Source: Gemmatimonadota bacterium (GTDB lineage Bacteria; Gemmatimonadota; Gemmatimonadetes; Longimicrobiales; Gaopeijiaceae). Taken from it: DNA of 64,000 bases. A program made the translations under genes and the position numbers. The notes beneath the pieces are model-generated. The model had not been told where the DNA came from and ran no database searches. It was given only the letters and a program-made list of their open reading frames with translations. The stretch covers positions 248,001-312,000 of the forward strand of contig JAWKQN010000003.1 in NCBI GenBank assembly GCA_041390125.1. Direction: 5' to 3'. Below are positions 1 to 8,201 of the stretch, one piece after another (the first letter of the stretch is position 1; the number at the start of each line of letters is the position of its first letter).

Positions 1-73
1 CTCCCTGGAACGACGCGCCGCAACAATCGGGCTCACGCGTCGCCGGGTGAAGTGCGTCGGAGCGGGGGCGGCG

Positions 74-1546
74 CTACCCGGCGGGATCCGGCGACGGCTT
101 GCCGCCGATGTCCACGACGATGTCCCGCCACTTCCCCTGACGGAAGCGGATGACGCTCAGGGTGGCGCGCGTGATGTGGCCCAGCAGGATGGCCAGCCAG
201 ACGTCGGTGGCCTGCAGCCCACGCGTCTGCTGCAGCACGAAGCACAGGCCGAGCGGGATGATGATCTGCGAGACGATCGAGATGTAGAGCGGGCTCTTGG
301 TGTCCCCGCTGCCTTGCAGCCCGCCCGTGTAGGTCAGCGCGACCGTGATGAACAACCCGGACACCGACAGGAAGCGCAGCAGCTCCAGGCCGATCCCCAC
401 CACGATGGGCTCGGTCATCCCGAACAGCCCGAGCAGGGCACGAGGCAGGAACACGAACAGCGCCCCCACGGCGATGGCGACGCCGATCCCGATGCGCGCC
501 GCGCCGTGCACGGCATGGATGGCGCGCTCCGGCTTGAGCGCGCCCAGGTTCTGCCCCACGACCGCCGCGGTGGCGCCCATCAACCCGACCGACGTCCAGG
601 TGATGAGCGAGAACAGCTCCGTATAGGCCACGGCGTAGGCGGCCTGGGCCTCCGCGCTCTGCTCCAGCGAGCCGATGAAGCGCAACAGCAGCACGCCGGC
701 CACGTTCATGGCCACGCCCTGCACGCCGGTGGGAAGCCCGAACCGGAAGAGCGAGCGGATGACCTCCCAGTCGGGCTTGAGGGACATCCCCTTGGGGAAG
801 CCCACCACCCAGCGCTCGCGGCGCAGCTGCACCAGGGCCACGATGGCCATGCTCCAGGTGGCGATCACCGTGCCCATCGCGGCGCCCAACGTTCCGTACG
901 CCGGGATGGGCCCCAATCCCCGGATGAAGATCACGTTCAGCGTGATGTTCAAGACGGTGAGCACGAGCCCGTAGCGCAGCGGCGTCTTGGCGTCACCCGC
1001 GGCGCGCAGCGCGCCGCCCAGCATGAAGAAGATCAGCAGCCCGAAGCTGAACAGGAACAGCATGCGCAGGTAGGGGAGCGCTTCGGCGCGCACCTCGGGC
1101 GCGGCGTTCACCAGGTCCAGCAGCGAAGGCGCCAGCAGCAGCCCGATGGGGGCCAGCACCAGCACCGACAGGAAGATGGCCGTGAGGAACGCCTGATAGA
1201 CCGTGCGGTTCACCTTGTCGTGGTCGCCCTGACCGGCGAAGCGGGCCACCAGGATGCCCATCCCGGCGAAGAGCGAGGAGATGAAGACGATCACGACCAG
1301 GAAGATCTGCCAGCTCACACCGATGGCGGCGTTGCCGGTGAAGCCCACGTAACGGCCGACCATCACATGGTCGACGATGCCCTGCAGGCCCCCCACCACG
1401 TTCTGGAGCATGGTGGGCCAGGCCAGCTTCCACACCGCGGAGAGGATGGGCCCCTCCACGATGGAGCGATCGAACGTGCGGGGCCGGCGCGCCCCCCGAG
1501 CGGGTCCCGCGGGTGCGGAGGCCTTGCCGGATGGGCTTCCGCTCAC
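74..1546 (-). CDS. MATE family multidrug/Na+ antiporter
   Basis: A 490-residue polytopic membrane protein of the MATE (multidrug and toxic compound extrusion) family, which exports organic cations or drugs in exchange for Na+ or H+. About twelve hydrophobic segments are visible, arranged as two homologous halves. Family-typical stretches include WPTMLQNVVGGLQGIVDHVMVG in segment 1 and GALRAAGDAKTPL and GGLQGSGDTKSPL, the same motif once in each half. The GTG start is chosen because it overlaps the stop of the upstream methyltransferase gene as GTGA; a reading frame stays open further upstream but lies inside that gene. About 40 residues precede the first membrane segment and are Ala/Pro/Arg-rich. 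The substrate cannot be read from sequence. Confidence 0.9.
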   Translation of the reverse strand: MSGSPSGKASAPAGPARGARRPRTFDRSIVEGPILSAVWKLAWPTMLQNVVGGLQGIVDHVMVGRYVGFTGNAAIGVSWQIFLVVIVFISSLFAGMGILVARFAGQGDHDKVNRTVYQAFLTAIFLSVLVLAPIGLLLAPSLLDLVNAAPEVRAEALPYLRMLFLFSFGLLIFFMLGGALRAAGDAKTPLRYGLVLTVLNITLNVIFIRGLGPIPAYGTLGAAMGTVIATWSMAIVALVQLRRERWVVGFPKGMSLKPDWEVIRSLFRFGLPTGVQGVAMNVAGVLLLRFIGSLEQSAEAQAAYAVAYTELFSLITWTSVGLMGATAAVVGQNLGALKPERAIHAVHGAARIGIGVAIAVGALFVFLPRALLGLFGMTEPIVVGIGLELLRFLSVSGLFITVALTYTGGLQGSGDTKSPLYISIVSQIIIPLGLCFVLQQTRGLQATDVWLAILLGHITRATLSVIRFRQGKWRDIVVDIGGKPSPDPAG

Positions 1547-2217
1547 GGGCGGCGACCCACCCAGACGGTGGAGGGCGCGTCGCTCCAGGGACTCGATGCC
1601 ACGAACCCCACCTCCGTGAGCAGGTCCAGCTCGGCCTCCAGCGGGAAGTAGGTGTCCTCCTCGTCCCACTCGCTGAAGTGCTGCCAGGCCCGCGCCTCGG
1701 AGATCCCGGACCGCACCAGGTGGTCCGCCCATCCGCGGCGCACCGCGGCGCGCGCGTGCGGGTCCGCGGGAAGGGTGGCATCGGCGACCACCAGCACGCC
1801 GCCGCTGCGCAGCGCCGCGAAGATGCTGCGGTAGACCACGGCCTTGCCCTCGAGCGTGGGGATGTGATGCAGGGACAGCGACGCCATCACCGCGTCACAG
1901 GCCGGCAACGGCTCCAGGAAGGAGCGCTCCACGAACCGCGTGCGCGCCTCGTGCGCGGCCAGCCGCGCGCGCGCCCGTGCCAGCATGGACAGGTCCACGT
2001 CCCACAGCTCGATCACACCTTCGTCCGTCCGCTCCAGGAGGGCCGCGCTCAGCGCGCCGGTGCCGGCGCCCAGATCCAGGATCCGCGCGGGCTGCGCCTG
2101 GGCGACCACGTCCACGGCCGTCCCGACCATCGTCTCGTAGGACGGGATGAAACGGCGGATCTCGGCGTCGTAGGCGTCGGTCTCGACCCGCAGGTGGCGG
2201 AGAACGGAATGGGTCAT
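1543..2217 (-). CDS. class I SAM-dependent methyltransferase
   Basis: A 224-residue soluble protein with the Rossmann-fold SAM-binding motif ILDLGAGTG near residue 45 and the following motifs DVDLSML (acidic ribose-binding loop) and ASLSLHHI (motif IV/post-motif). This resembles UbiE/COQ5-like small-molecule methyltransferases. The substrate is unknown. The ATG at 2217 is preferred over an in-frame GTG-type extension because the extension is Pro/Arg-rich and non-domain-like. It shares four bases with the downstream MATE exporter gene, so the two are translationally coupled, and the methylated product could be related to the exported compound (inference only). Confidence 0.85.
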   Translation of the reverse strand: MTHSVLRHLRVETDAYDAEIRRFIPSYETMVGTAVDVVAQAQPARILDLGAGTGALSAALLERTDEGVIELWDVDLSMLARARARLAAHEARTRFVERSFLEPLPACDAVMASLSLHHIPTLEGKAVVYRSIFAALRSGGVLVVADATLPADPHARAAVRRGWADHLVRSGISEARAWQHFSEWDEEDTYFPLEAELDLLTEVGFVASSPWSDAPSTVWVGRRP

Positions 2218-2528
2218 GGAGTCGCGGGGGGCAGGGATGGGACGGCCGAATATGGGGAAGGGACGGCCTCGGGGGGAGGGAAGGGTCGACGGTCGGAAGC
2301 GAGGGCGGCCCCCGAGCGCGGGCCGGTCCATGCCCTGCGATCCCCGTCCCGCGCCCGGCCGCGGCGCGTCGGCGCTCCACCGGCCCCGGGTTGAGATTCC
2401 GTGCCCGCCACGGGATGTTGGGCCGGGGTGCGGCGCCTGCGGCGGCGCGGCCCCGCGTCCCCGGGCGTCGCGATCCTGCGCATGAGCCCGGGGATGGCTG
2501 ATTTCCGCCTTTCGGGGAGTGGACCGCC
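2218..2528. other. divergent intergenic region
   Basis: About 310 bases between the methyltransferase/exporter operon (leftward) and the sigma factor/kinase operon (rightward). It must carry promoters for both, but no convincing -35/-10 pair could be picked out of the GC-rich sequence. No protein with recognisable features and no RNA structure was seen. Confidence 0.4.
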
Positions 2529-3083
2529 GTGGAGGCCGTAGACGTCACGCAGCTCCTGGAGGAGGCCACCGCGGGCAACGCGGCGGCCCTGGACCGGCTG
2601 CTGCCGCTCGTCTACGACGAGCTGCGTACCCTGGCCGGGCGCCATCTGCGCAAGGAGCGCCCCGACCATACGCTCGGGGCCACCGCCCTGGTGCACGAGG
2701 CCTACATGCGCCTGGTGCGCGTGGACCGGATGGCGTGGCAGGGACGGGCCCACTTCTTTGCCATGGCCTCGCGGGTCATGCGGCGCATCCTGGTGGATCA
2801 CGCGCTGGCCCGGAAGGCACAGAAGCGGGGCGGCGGCGCGCCCGCCACGGGGCTGGACGGCGTCTCCGCGGTGGTGCTCACGCAGGTGGAGGATCTGCTG
2901 GCGCTCGATCAGGCCCTGGAGCGGCTGCAGGAGCGCAGCGAACGACAGTGCCGCGTGGTCGAGTGCCGGTTCTTCGGCGGCATGAGCATGGAGGAGACCG
3001 CGGAGGCGCTCGGCGTCTCCCCGGCCACGGTCAAGCGCGACTGGGCCGTCGCGCGCGCCTTCCTGAACCGCGAGTTGGCGTGA
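2529..3083 (+). CDS. ECF-like sigma-70 factor, TIGR02999 type
   Basis: A 184-residue RNA polymerase sigma factor of the TIGR02999/'Sig70-ECF-like' group. Region 2 covers roughly residues 8-90 (LLPLVYDELRTLAGRHL... HTLGATALVHEAYMRL... RAHFFAMASRVMRRILVDHAR-type block). Region 4 covers roughly 110-184, with the helix-turn-helix MEETAEALGVSPATVKRDWAVARAFL. The HTLGATALVHEAYMRL block is diagnostic of this group. Starts at GTG. The kinase gene begins 17 bases downstream on the same strand; in this sigma group, genes for TPR-bearing Ser/Thr kinases are frequent neighbours, so kinase-dependent control of the sigma factor is plausible but not shown by sequence. Confidence 0.9.
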   Translation: MEAVDVTQLLEEATAGNAAALDRLLPLVYDELRTLAGRHLRKERPDHTLGATALVHEAYMRLVRVDRMAWQGRAHFFAMASRVMRRILVDHALARKAQKRGGGAPATGLDGVSAVVLTQVEDLLALDQALERLQERSERQCRVVECRFFGGMSMEETAEALGVSPATVKRDWAVARAFLNRELA

Positions 3084-3099
3084 GCCCGGTCCGGCGGCC

Positions 3100-6000
3100 G
3101 TGAGCGGATCCGGCCCCGCCTGGGAGCGGGTGAGCGAATGCTTCGAGGAGGCGCTGGCGCTCCCCGAGTCCGCGCGGGCCGCGTGGTTGGACGCGCTGCG
3201 GGCCCGCGAGCCCGCCGTGGCCGACGAGGTGGGCTCGCTGCTCGGCTTCCACGACGGTGCCGCGGTGTTGGACGAGGTGCCGGAGGCGTTGATCGCCGAC
3301 GCGCTCGGACCGTGGGGGGATGCCCCCACCCTCATCGGCTCCTTCCGTGTGCTTCGCACGCTCGGGACCGGCGGCATGGGCGCGGTCTACCTCGGCGAGC
3401 GGGCCGACGCGGACTTCCAGCAGCGCGTCGCGCTCAAGCTGGTGCGCCGCGGCTTCGATTCGCCCGCGCTCCGCGAGCGCTTCCTGCGCGAGCGCCGGAT
3501 CCTGGCGCGGCTGGAGCACCCCAACATCGCGCGTCTGGTGGACGGGGGGCTCACCGACGACGGGTTGCCGTTCTTCGCGATGGAGTACGTGGACGGCGTG
3601 CCGCTGCACCGCTTCGCCGACGACCGCCGGCTCTCCATCGAGACCCGACTGGAGCTGTTCGCGCAGGTGTGCGATGCGGTCGACCACGCGCACCGGCAGC
3701 TCGTGGTCCACCGCGACCTGAAGCCCGCGAACGTCTTCGTCACCGAGGACGGCACGATCAAGCTGCTCGACTTCGGGGTGGCCAAGCTCCTGGAGGAGAG
3801 CGCGGCCGACGAGCAGCCCGGCACGCGCTATACCGAGCGTTGGCTGACGCCCGAGTACGCGAGCCCCGAGCAGATCCGTGGCGAGCCGGTCACCACCGCG
3901 TGCGACGTCTACGCGTTGGGCGTGCTGCTCTACGAGCTGTTGAGCGGCCACCGGCCCTACGGCGGACAGGACACCCCGCCCCACCTGCTGGGGCAGGCGA
4001 TCCTCGAGCAGGACCCCGTGCGGCCCAGCACGGCCATCTCCCGCGGCCCGCGCGCCGCGGAGACAGGGGGAGACAGCCCCACGACCACGGTGTCCGCGGA
4101 GACCGTGGGCCAGGCGCGCGGTCTGGCGCCCGACCGCCTGCGCAAGCGACTGGCGGGTGACCTGGACACGATCGTGCTGAAGGCGATGCAGAAGGAGCCG
4201 GCCCGGCGCTATGCGGGCGCGGCCGAGCTCGCCGCCGACGTGCGCAACCACCTGGTCGGGCGGCCCGTCAGCGCGCGTCCGGACTCGCTGGCGTACCGCT
4301 GGGGTCGATTCGTGCGGCGCAACCGGACGGCGGTGGCGCTCGCCGCGCTGGCGCTCGTGAGCCTCGTCGGAGGTCTGGTGGGCACGGCCTCCCAGGCGCG
4401 ACGCGCGCGCGTCGAAGCACGGGCCGCGGAGGCGGAGCGCGACCGGGTGGCGCGGGTCGCGGGGCTGCTCGTGGACATGTTCCGGTTGGGGGATCCGGCG
4501 AGCGCGGAGGGTCAGGACGTGACCGCGCGTGAGGTGCTCGACCGAGGCGCCGAGCGCATCACCGCCGAGTTCGCCGACGAGCCCGCGCTGCAGGCGGACC
4601 TCCTCTCGGAGGTCGCGCGCATCTACGACAACCTGGGTCTGTTCGACGCGGCGGCGGGCCATCTGGAGCGGGTCGTGGAGATCCGCACGCGTCTGTTCGG
4701 CGATGCGCACCCGAGCGTGGCGGAGAGCCGCGTCGAGCTGTCGCACGCGCGGGTCGAGCAGGGCCGCGCCGACGAGGGATTGGCCTTGGCCGACTCCGGC
4801 GTGGCGGTGCTGCGCGCGTCGGTGGGCGCGGGAGGGTCGGTGCGGGACCTGGCGCTGGCCCTGATGCAGAAGGGGGTGGCCGAATCGGTCGTGGGCCGCC
4901 CGACGGAGGCCGCGACGTCGCTCGCGGAAGCGACGCGACTCCTGCAGCAGGAGGGTGGCGACGACGACGAAGCCCTGGCCCGAGCGCTCTACCTGTGGGC
5001 GGATGCCGCCCATTCGTCGGGCGACTTCGAGGCCGCGGACTCGCTCTTCGAAGCCGCGGTGGCGCGCTACCGCAGCCGAGCGGGCGTGCCGTCGGTGGAG
5101 CTGGCGACGAGCCTGAACAGCCTCGCCAACATCCGCTTGTACCGCGGCCAGCTGGGCGAGGGGGCGGCGCTCATGGAGCAGGCGCTGGACGTGGCGCGCA
5201 CCGTCTACGGGCCCATGCACCCGGCCGTGGCCGAAGGCCTCGTCGGGTTGACGAACGCGCGGGCCCTGCAGGGTCGCTTCGCCGAAGCGCGGGCGAGCGG
5301 GGAAGAGGCGGTGCGGGTGGCCGAGGTCGTCTGGGGACCCGACCACATGAGCACCGCCAACGCCCGCCTCGTGTTGGGGACCACGCTTCTCCAGGGCTCC
5401 TCCGCCGCGGAGGCGCTGCCTGTCCTCGAGGGCGCCGCGCGCGTCCTGGCGCGCGAGCTCGGGCCGGGCAACGCGCGCACGATCGCCAACGAGGTGACGG
5501 TGGCACAGGCGCTGCGCTCGGCCGGGGAGCGAGCGCGAGCCCGTGCGCGCTTCGAGCGGACGCTCGAGGCGTCCGACGCGGGGCTCGGTGTCGAGCATCC
5601 GTATCATGCCTTCCTGCTGCTCGAGCTGGGTCGGATGGACTTCGAGGACGGCGCGGTGGAGTCGGCGCGGACGCGGGCCGAGGCCGCATTCGACCTGGCC
5701 AGCCGCGCCCTGCGTCCCGATCACCGGTTCGCGGTCTGGGCCTCGCGCCTGTTGGCTCGAGCGCGGATGGAGCAGGGGGATCTGCCGGGGGCCGACTCCC
5801 TGTTGGCCGGTGTGATCGCGGCGCAGGTCGAGGCCGGGCCGGCCGAAGCCCGCGAGCTGGTCACGAGCCGGGTGGTGCGGGCGGACCTCGCGCTCCGTCA
5901 GGGCCGGGTGGACGAGGCCGAACGGTGGGTGGACGAGGCCTTCGCCGGCATGGATGAGACCCGCGGCCCCACGTCCGCCGTACGCCTGGAGGCCGAGGCC

Positions 6001-6147
6001 GTCCGGGGCGCCGTCCTGGCGGCCCGCGGCCGGACGGAGGAAGCCCGGGCCCTCCTGGCGCCCGCCGCCGAGGGGCTCCGGCGGGCATTGGGGCCGGCCA
6101 GCCCCCAGGCCCGCACGGCGGCGGCCCGGCTGGCGGCGCTCCGGTAG
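3100..6147 (+). CDS. membrane Ser/Thr protein kinase with TPR sensor tail
   Basis: A 1015-residue Hanks-type kinase. The kinase domain spans about residues 82-385, with glycine loop GTGGMG (89-94), ATP lysine K113, catalytic HRDLKPAN (H204), DFG at 224-226 and the PEYASPEQ activation-segment end. A single membrane segment at about 411-430 separates it from a roughly 580-residue helical tail with tetratricopeptide repeats of about 42 residues (blocks such as ARIYDNLGLFDAAAGHLERVVEIRTRLFGDAHPSVA). The kinase is cytoplasmic and the TPR tail extracytoplasmic or membrane-proximal. Starts at GTG 17 bases after the sigma factor, with which it probably forms an operon. An insert of about 30 residues (GPRAAETGGDSPTTT...) sits in the C-lobe. 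Confidence 0.92.
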   Translation: MSGSGPAWERVSECFEEALALPESARAAWLDALRAREPAVADEVGSLLGFHDGAAVLDEVPEALIADALGPWGDAPTLIGSFRVLRTLGTGGMGAVYLGERADADFQQRVALKLVRRGFDSPALRERFLRERRILARLEHPNIARLVDGGLTDDGLPFFAMEYVDGVPLHRFADDRRLSIETRLELFAQVCDAVDHAHRQLVVHRDLKPANVFVTEDGTIKLLDFGVAKLLEESAADEQPGTRYTERWLTPEYASPEQIRGEPVTTACDVYALGVLLYELLSGHRPYGGQDTPPHLLGQAILEQDPVRPSTAISRGPRAAETGGDSPTTTVSAETVGQARGLAPDRLRKRLAGDLDTIVLKAMQKEPARRYAGAAELAADVRNHLVGRPVSARPDSLAYRWGRFVRRNRTAVALAALALVSLVGGLVGTASQARRARVEARAAEAERDRVARVAGLLVDMFRLGDPASAEGQDVTAREVLDRGAERITAEFADEPALQADLLSEVARIYDNLGLFDAAAGHLERVVEIRTRLFGDAHPSVAESRVELSHARVEQGRADEGLALADSGVAVLRASVGAGGSVRDLALALMQKGVAESVVGRPTEAATSLAEATRLLQQEGGDDDEALARALYLWADAAHSSGDFEAADSLFEAAVARYRSRAGVPSVELATSLNSLANIRLYRGQLGEGAALMEQALDVARTVYGPMHPAVAEGLVGLTNARALQGRFAEARASGEEAVRVAEVVWGPDHMSTANARLVLGTTLLQGSSAAEALPVLEGAARVLARELGPGNARTIANEVTVAQALRSAGERARARARFERTLEASDAGLGVEHPYHAFLLLELGRMDFEDGAVESARTRAEAAFDLASRALRPDHRFAVWASRLLARARMEQGDLPGADSLLAGVIAAQVEAGPAEARELVTSRVVRADLALRQGRVDEAERWVDEAFAGMDETRGPTSAVRLEAEAVRGAVLAARGRTEEARALLAPAAEGLRRALGPASPQARTAAARLAALR

Positions 6148-6171
6148 GGAAGGGGGCTCCGGTCCCTGGCC

Positions 6172-6200
6172 TTCACCTCCCCACCGTCGCCCATTACCTT
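6172..6200 (+). promoter_or_regulatory. predicted promoter upstream of rplS
   Basis: TTCACC and TACCTT hexamers separated by 17 bases, 78 bases ahead of the rplS start codon. The same TACCTT -10-like hexamer recurs at similar spacing ahead of tRNA-Lys and glpD. Prediction from pattern only. Confidence 0.4.
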
Positions 6201-6277
6201 GATGGGCTCCGAATCACGCGCCCGGACCAGCCGAGCCGGGCCGTGGGCGGTTGGTCCTACAGGTAGAGGAGGCGACG

Positions 6278-6628
6278 ATGGCGGACCTGATCCGGGAGTT
6301 GGAGACAGCGCAGTTCAGGGACGACATCCCCCCCTTCCATCCGGGCGACACCGTCCGGGTCAACTACCGCGTGCGCGAGGGCCAGAAGGAGCGCGTCCAG
6401 GGTTTCGAGGGCGTCGTCATCGGTCGCCGGGGTGGTGGGATCGGGGAGACCTTCACGGTCCGCAAGATCTCCAACGGCGTCGGCGTCGAGCGCGTCTTCC
6501 CGCTGCATTCGCCCTCCATCGCCGACATCAAGGTCGTGCGGCAGGGCGTCGTGCGCCGGGCCAAGCTGTACTACCTGCGCGAGCGGACCGGCAAGTCCGC
6601 GCGCATCAAGGAAAAGCGCACCCGCTGA
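6278..6628 (+). CDS. rplS: 50S ribosomal protein L19
   Basis: A 116-residue protein matching bacterial L19, which sits at the 30S-50S interface. Characteristic blocks include FHPGDTVRVNYRVREGQKERVQGFEGVVIGRRGGGIGETFTVRKIS, GVGVERVFPLHSPSI and RRAKLYYLRERTGKSARIKEK. The ATG at 6278 is preceded by AGAGGAGG five to six bases upstream, a strong ribosome binding site that favours it over an in-frame upstream start. The gene immediately precedes rnhB; the usual trmD-rplS-rnhB order is retained here only as rplS-rnhB, because trmD is replaced upstream by the kinase gene. Confidence 0.97.
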   Translation: MADLIRELETAQFRDDIPPFHPGDTVRVNYRVREGQKERVQGFEGVVIGRRGGGIGETFTVRKISNGVGVERVFPLHSPSIADIKVVRQGVVRRAKLYYLRERTGKSARIKEKRTR

Positions 6629-6648
6629 CGCCACGCCGGCCAGCCACC

Positions 6649-7296
6649 ATGGCTGCGCACGCCGAGGAGACGCGGCTCCAGGACCTGCTCGGGTACGAGC
6701 GTGGGTTCTGGAGCCGCGGTCTTTTGCGGGTGGCGGGGGTCGACGAAGTGGGGCGGGGTCCGTTGGCGGGCCCGGTGGTGGCCGCCGCCGTGGTGTTGCC
6801 GCGGGACGTCTGCATCGACGGAGCCACCGACTCCAAGCTCCTGACCGAGCCCGAGCGCGATGCGCTGGCCGCGGAGGTGCTGGCTCGGGCGCTGGTGGGT
6901 GTGGGTGCGGCGTCCACGCGCGAGATCGATCGCCTGAACATCCTGGTCGCGACGCGGGTCGCCATGGAGCGCGCGCTCGCGCATCTCGGGCGGAGCATCG
7001 GCGCCGCGCCCGACCACGTCGTGATCGACGGGCTCCCCATGAAGGGCCTGTCCTGCGTGCACGAGGCGATCGTCGAAGGAGACCGCCTGGTCCACTCGAT
7101 CGCCTGCGCCTCCATCGTGGCCAAGGTGGTCCGCGACCGGCTGATGCGGCGGCTGCACGAGCGCTACCCGGACTACGGCTGGATCACCAACGTCGGCTAC
7201 GGCACGCTCGAGCACCGCGAGGCCATCCGGGCGCACGGCCCCACGCCCCACCACCGGATGACCTTCGGACTGCTGCAGCTCGAGTTCGCGCTGTAG
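6649..7296 (+). CDS. rnhB: ribonuclease HII
   Basis: A 215-residue type 2 RNase H that cleaves RNA in RNA-DNA hybrids and removes single ribonucleotides from DNA. The N-terminal active-site motif VAGVDEVGRGPLAGPVVAAAV (GRG recognition motif plus the first catalytic Asp and Glu), the DG Asp in VVIDG and SIVAKVVRDRLM with its conserved Asp are all present. The C-terminal HR..HGP.PHHR segment matches the substrate-binding tail. ATG at 6649 follows rplS by 20 bases, which fits co-transcription. Confidence 0.95.
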   Translation: MAAHAEETRLQDLLGYERGFWSRGLLRVAGVDEVGRGPLAGPVVAAAVVLPRDVCIDGATDSKLLTEPERDALAAEVLARALVGVGAASTREIDRLNILVATRVAMERALAHLGRSIGAAPDHVVIDGLPMKGLSCVHEAIVEGDRLVHSIACASIVAKVVRDRLMRRLHERYPDYGWITNVGYGTLEHREAIRAHGPTPHHRMTFGLLQLEFAL

Positions 7297-7336
7297 CGGA
7301 GCGAGGAGGCGTGCCCCCGCATGAGCGTGGGTCCGG

Positions 7337-7365
7337 TAGAATCCGACGCGCGAACGGGATACCTT
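7337..7365 (+). promoter_or_regulatory. predicted promoter of tRNA-Lys
   Basis: TAGAAT and TACCTT hexamers with 17 bases between them; the -10-like element ends 10 bases before the mature tRNA 5' end, the right distance for a short leader. The -35 match is poor, so this is a moderate prediction. Confidence 0.35.
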
Positions 7366-7375
7366 GTGCCGTACC

Positions 7376-7448
<73 letters not shown>

Positions 7449-7485
7449 TTCCTCCCTCTCGCCGCAGTGGATCCGCTGCGGCCGT

Positions 7486-7701
7486 TCACCCGGCCCGCTG
7501 GAAGCCGGCGCCGCCCTCCACGGCGGAGTTGCCGACCGTGATCGGGGGCAGCCTGCCCGCGTCTCCGATCCGCAGGAGCGCGTTCGCGATCGCACGGAGC
7601 TCCGCCGCGCTGCCCGCGAAGGTGACCCGGGCGTGGTCTGGGTAGCCGTCCACCACCGCGTCGATCCGGGCCGCGAGCCGGGCCGCGTCACGGGCGCTCA
7701 C
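7486..7701 (-). CDS. small hypothetical protein (71 aa)
   Basis: Unrecognised 71-residue soluble protein. The GTG start at 7701 is supported by GGAGGT six bases upstream, the strongest ribosome-binding site in this stretch; the frame is open further upstream, but that part reads as Arg/Pro-rich noise. The sequence has an alternating helix/strand look (DAARLAARIDAVVDGYPDHARVTFAGSAAELRAIANALLRIG) and ends in GNSAVEGGAGFQRAG. It converges on tRNA-Lys. No function is proposed. Confidence 0.6.
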   Translation of the reverse strand: MSARDAARLAARIDAVVDGYPDHARVTFAGSAAELRAIANALLRIGDAGRLPPITVGNSAVEGGAGFQRAG

Positions 7702-8201
7702 AGATGACCTCCAGCAGCGCCGGAGATGGGTCCGTTCGCGCGGCCGTTGGCGGAGAAGCGGCGATTTCCCTGTACGACGTGTGATCGTTCCATCGGTGCG
7801 CATCCGGGCTCGGGGGAGCGATGCCCAAGGATACGCGCGGGGGGTGACAGTCGGTGGCGTCCGCGCGCGAACCCAGCCCTCGAGGCGGGAGCGAGGTCGG
7901 AAAGGCGAGGCCGTCAAGGGAGCGTCAAAGCGCTGGTAGGATGCGCGCTTGTCCGGCTGCCTCCGCCTTCACCAGGCGCCCGTTGTGCGCCCCCGCCGTT
8001 CGTGGCCTCACCTGCGCTCCACGTCGGAGCGCTTGCCTTCGTCGGTTCCTCTGCTCGCGCAGCGCTGTCACAGGGTCTCGCTAAGGTTGTCGCGTTCATT
8101 CGGGATGCGCGTATTGCGCGACCAATGAACGCATCCTATAAGCACCCCGACGGCGCACATCCTATGCGCAATATCAGGGTGCTGTCGCCGCGGAGAATCA
8201 A
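7702..8201. other. intergenic region with nested inverted repeats
   Basis: About 500 bases with no convincing gene. The last 150 bases have noticeably lower GC. They hold two overlapping inverted repeats: GCGTTCATT (8092-8100) with AATGAACGC (8124-8132), and GGATGCG (8103-8109) with CGCATCC (8130-8136). These could act as an operator or alternative RNA hairpins ahead of the PKD lipoprotein gene. GGAG about seven bases before the ATG at 8202 can serve as its ribosome binding site. Confidence 0.45.
8092..8136. repeat. nested inverted repeats upstream of the PKD gene
   Basis: Nine-base arms GCGTTCATT/AATGAACGC enclose 23 bases. Seven-base arms GGATGCG/CGCATCC overlap them, with GCGCGTATTGCGCG in the centre. 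The two pairings are mutually exclusive in RNA. Confidence 0.45.

Noticed and set aside
47..1651. A 534-residue open frame on the plus strand opposite the MATE exporter
   Set aside because: His/Gln/Glu-rich composition typical of an antisense frame in GC-rich DNA; no motif or ribosome site, and the opposite frame is a perfect MATE protein.
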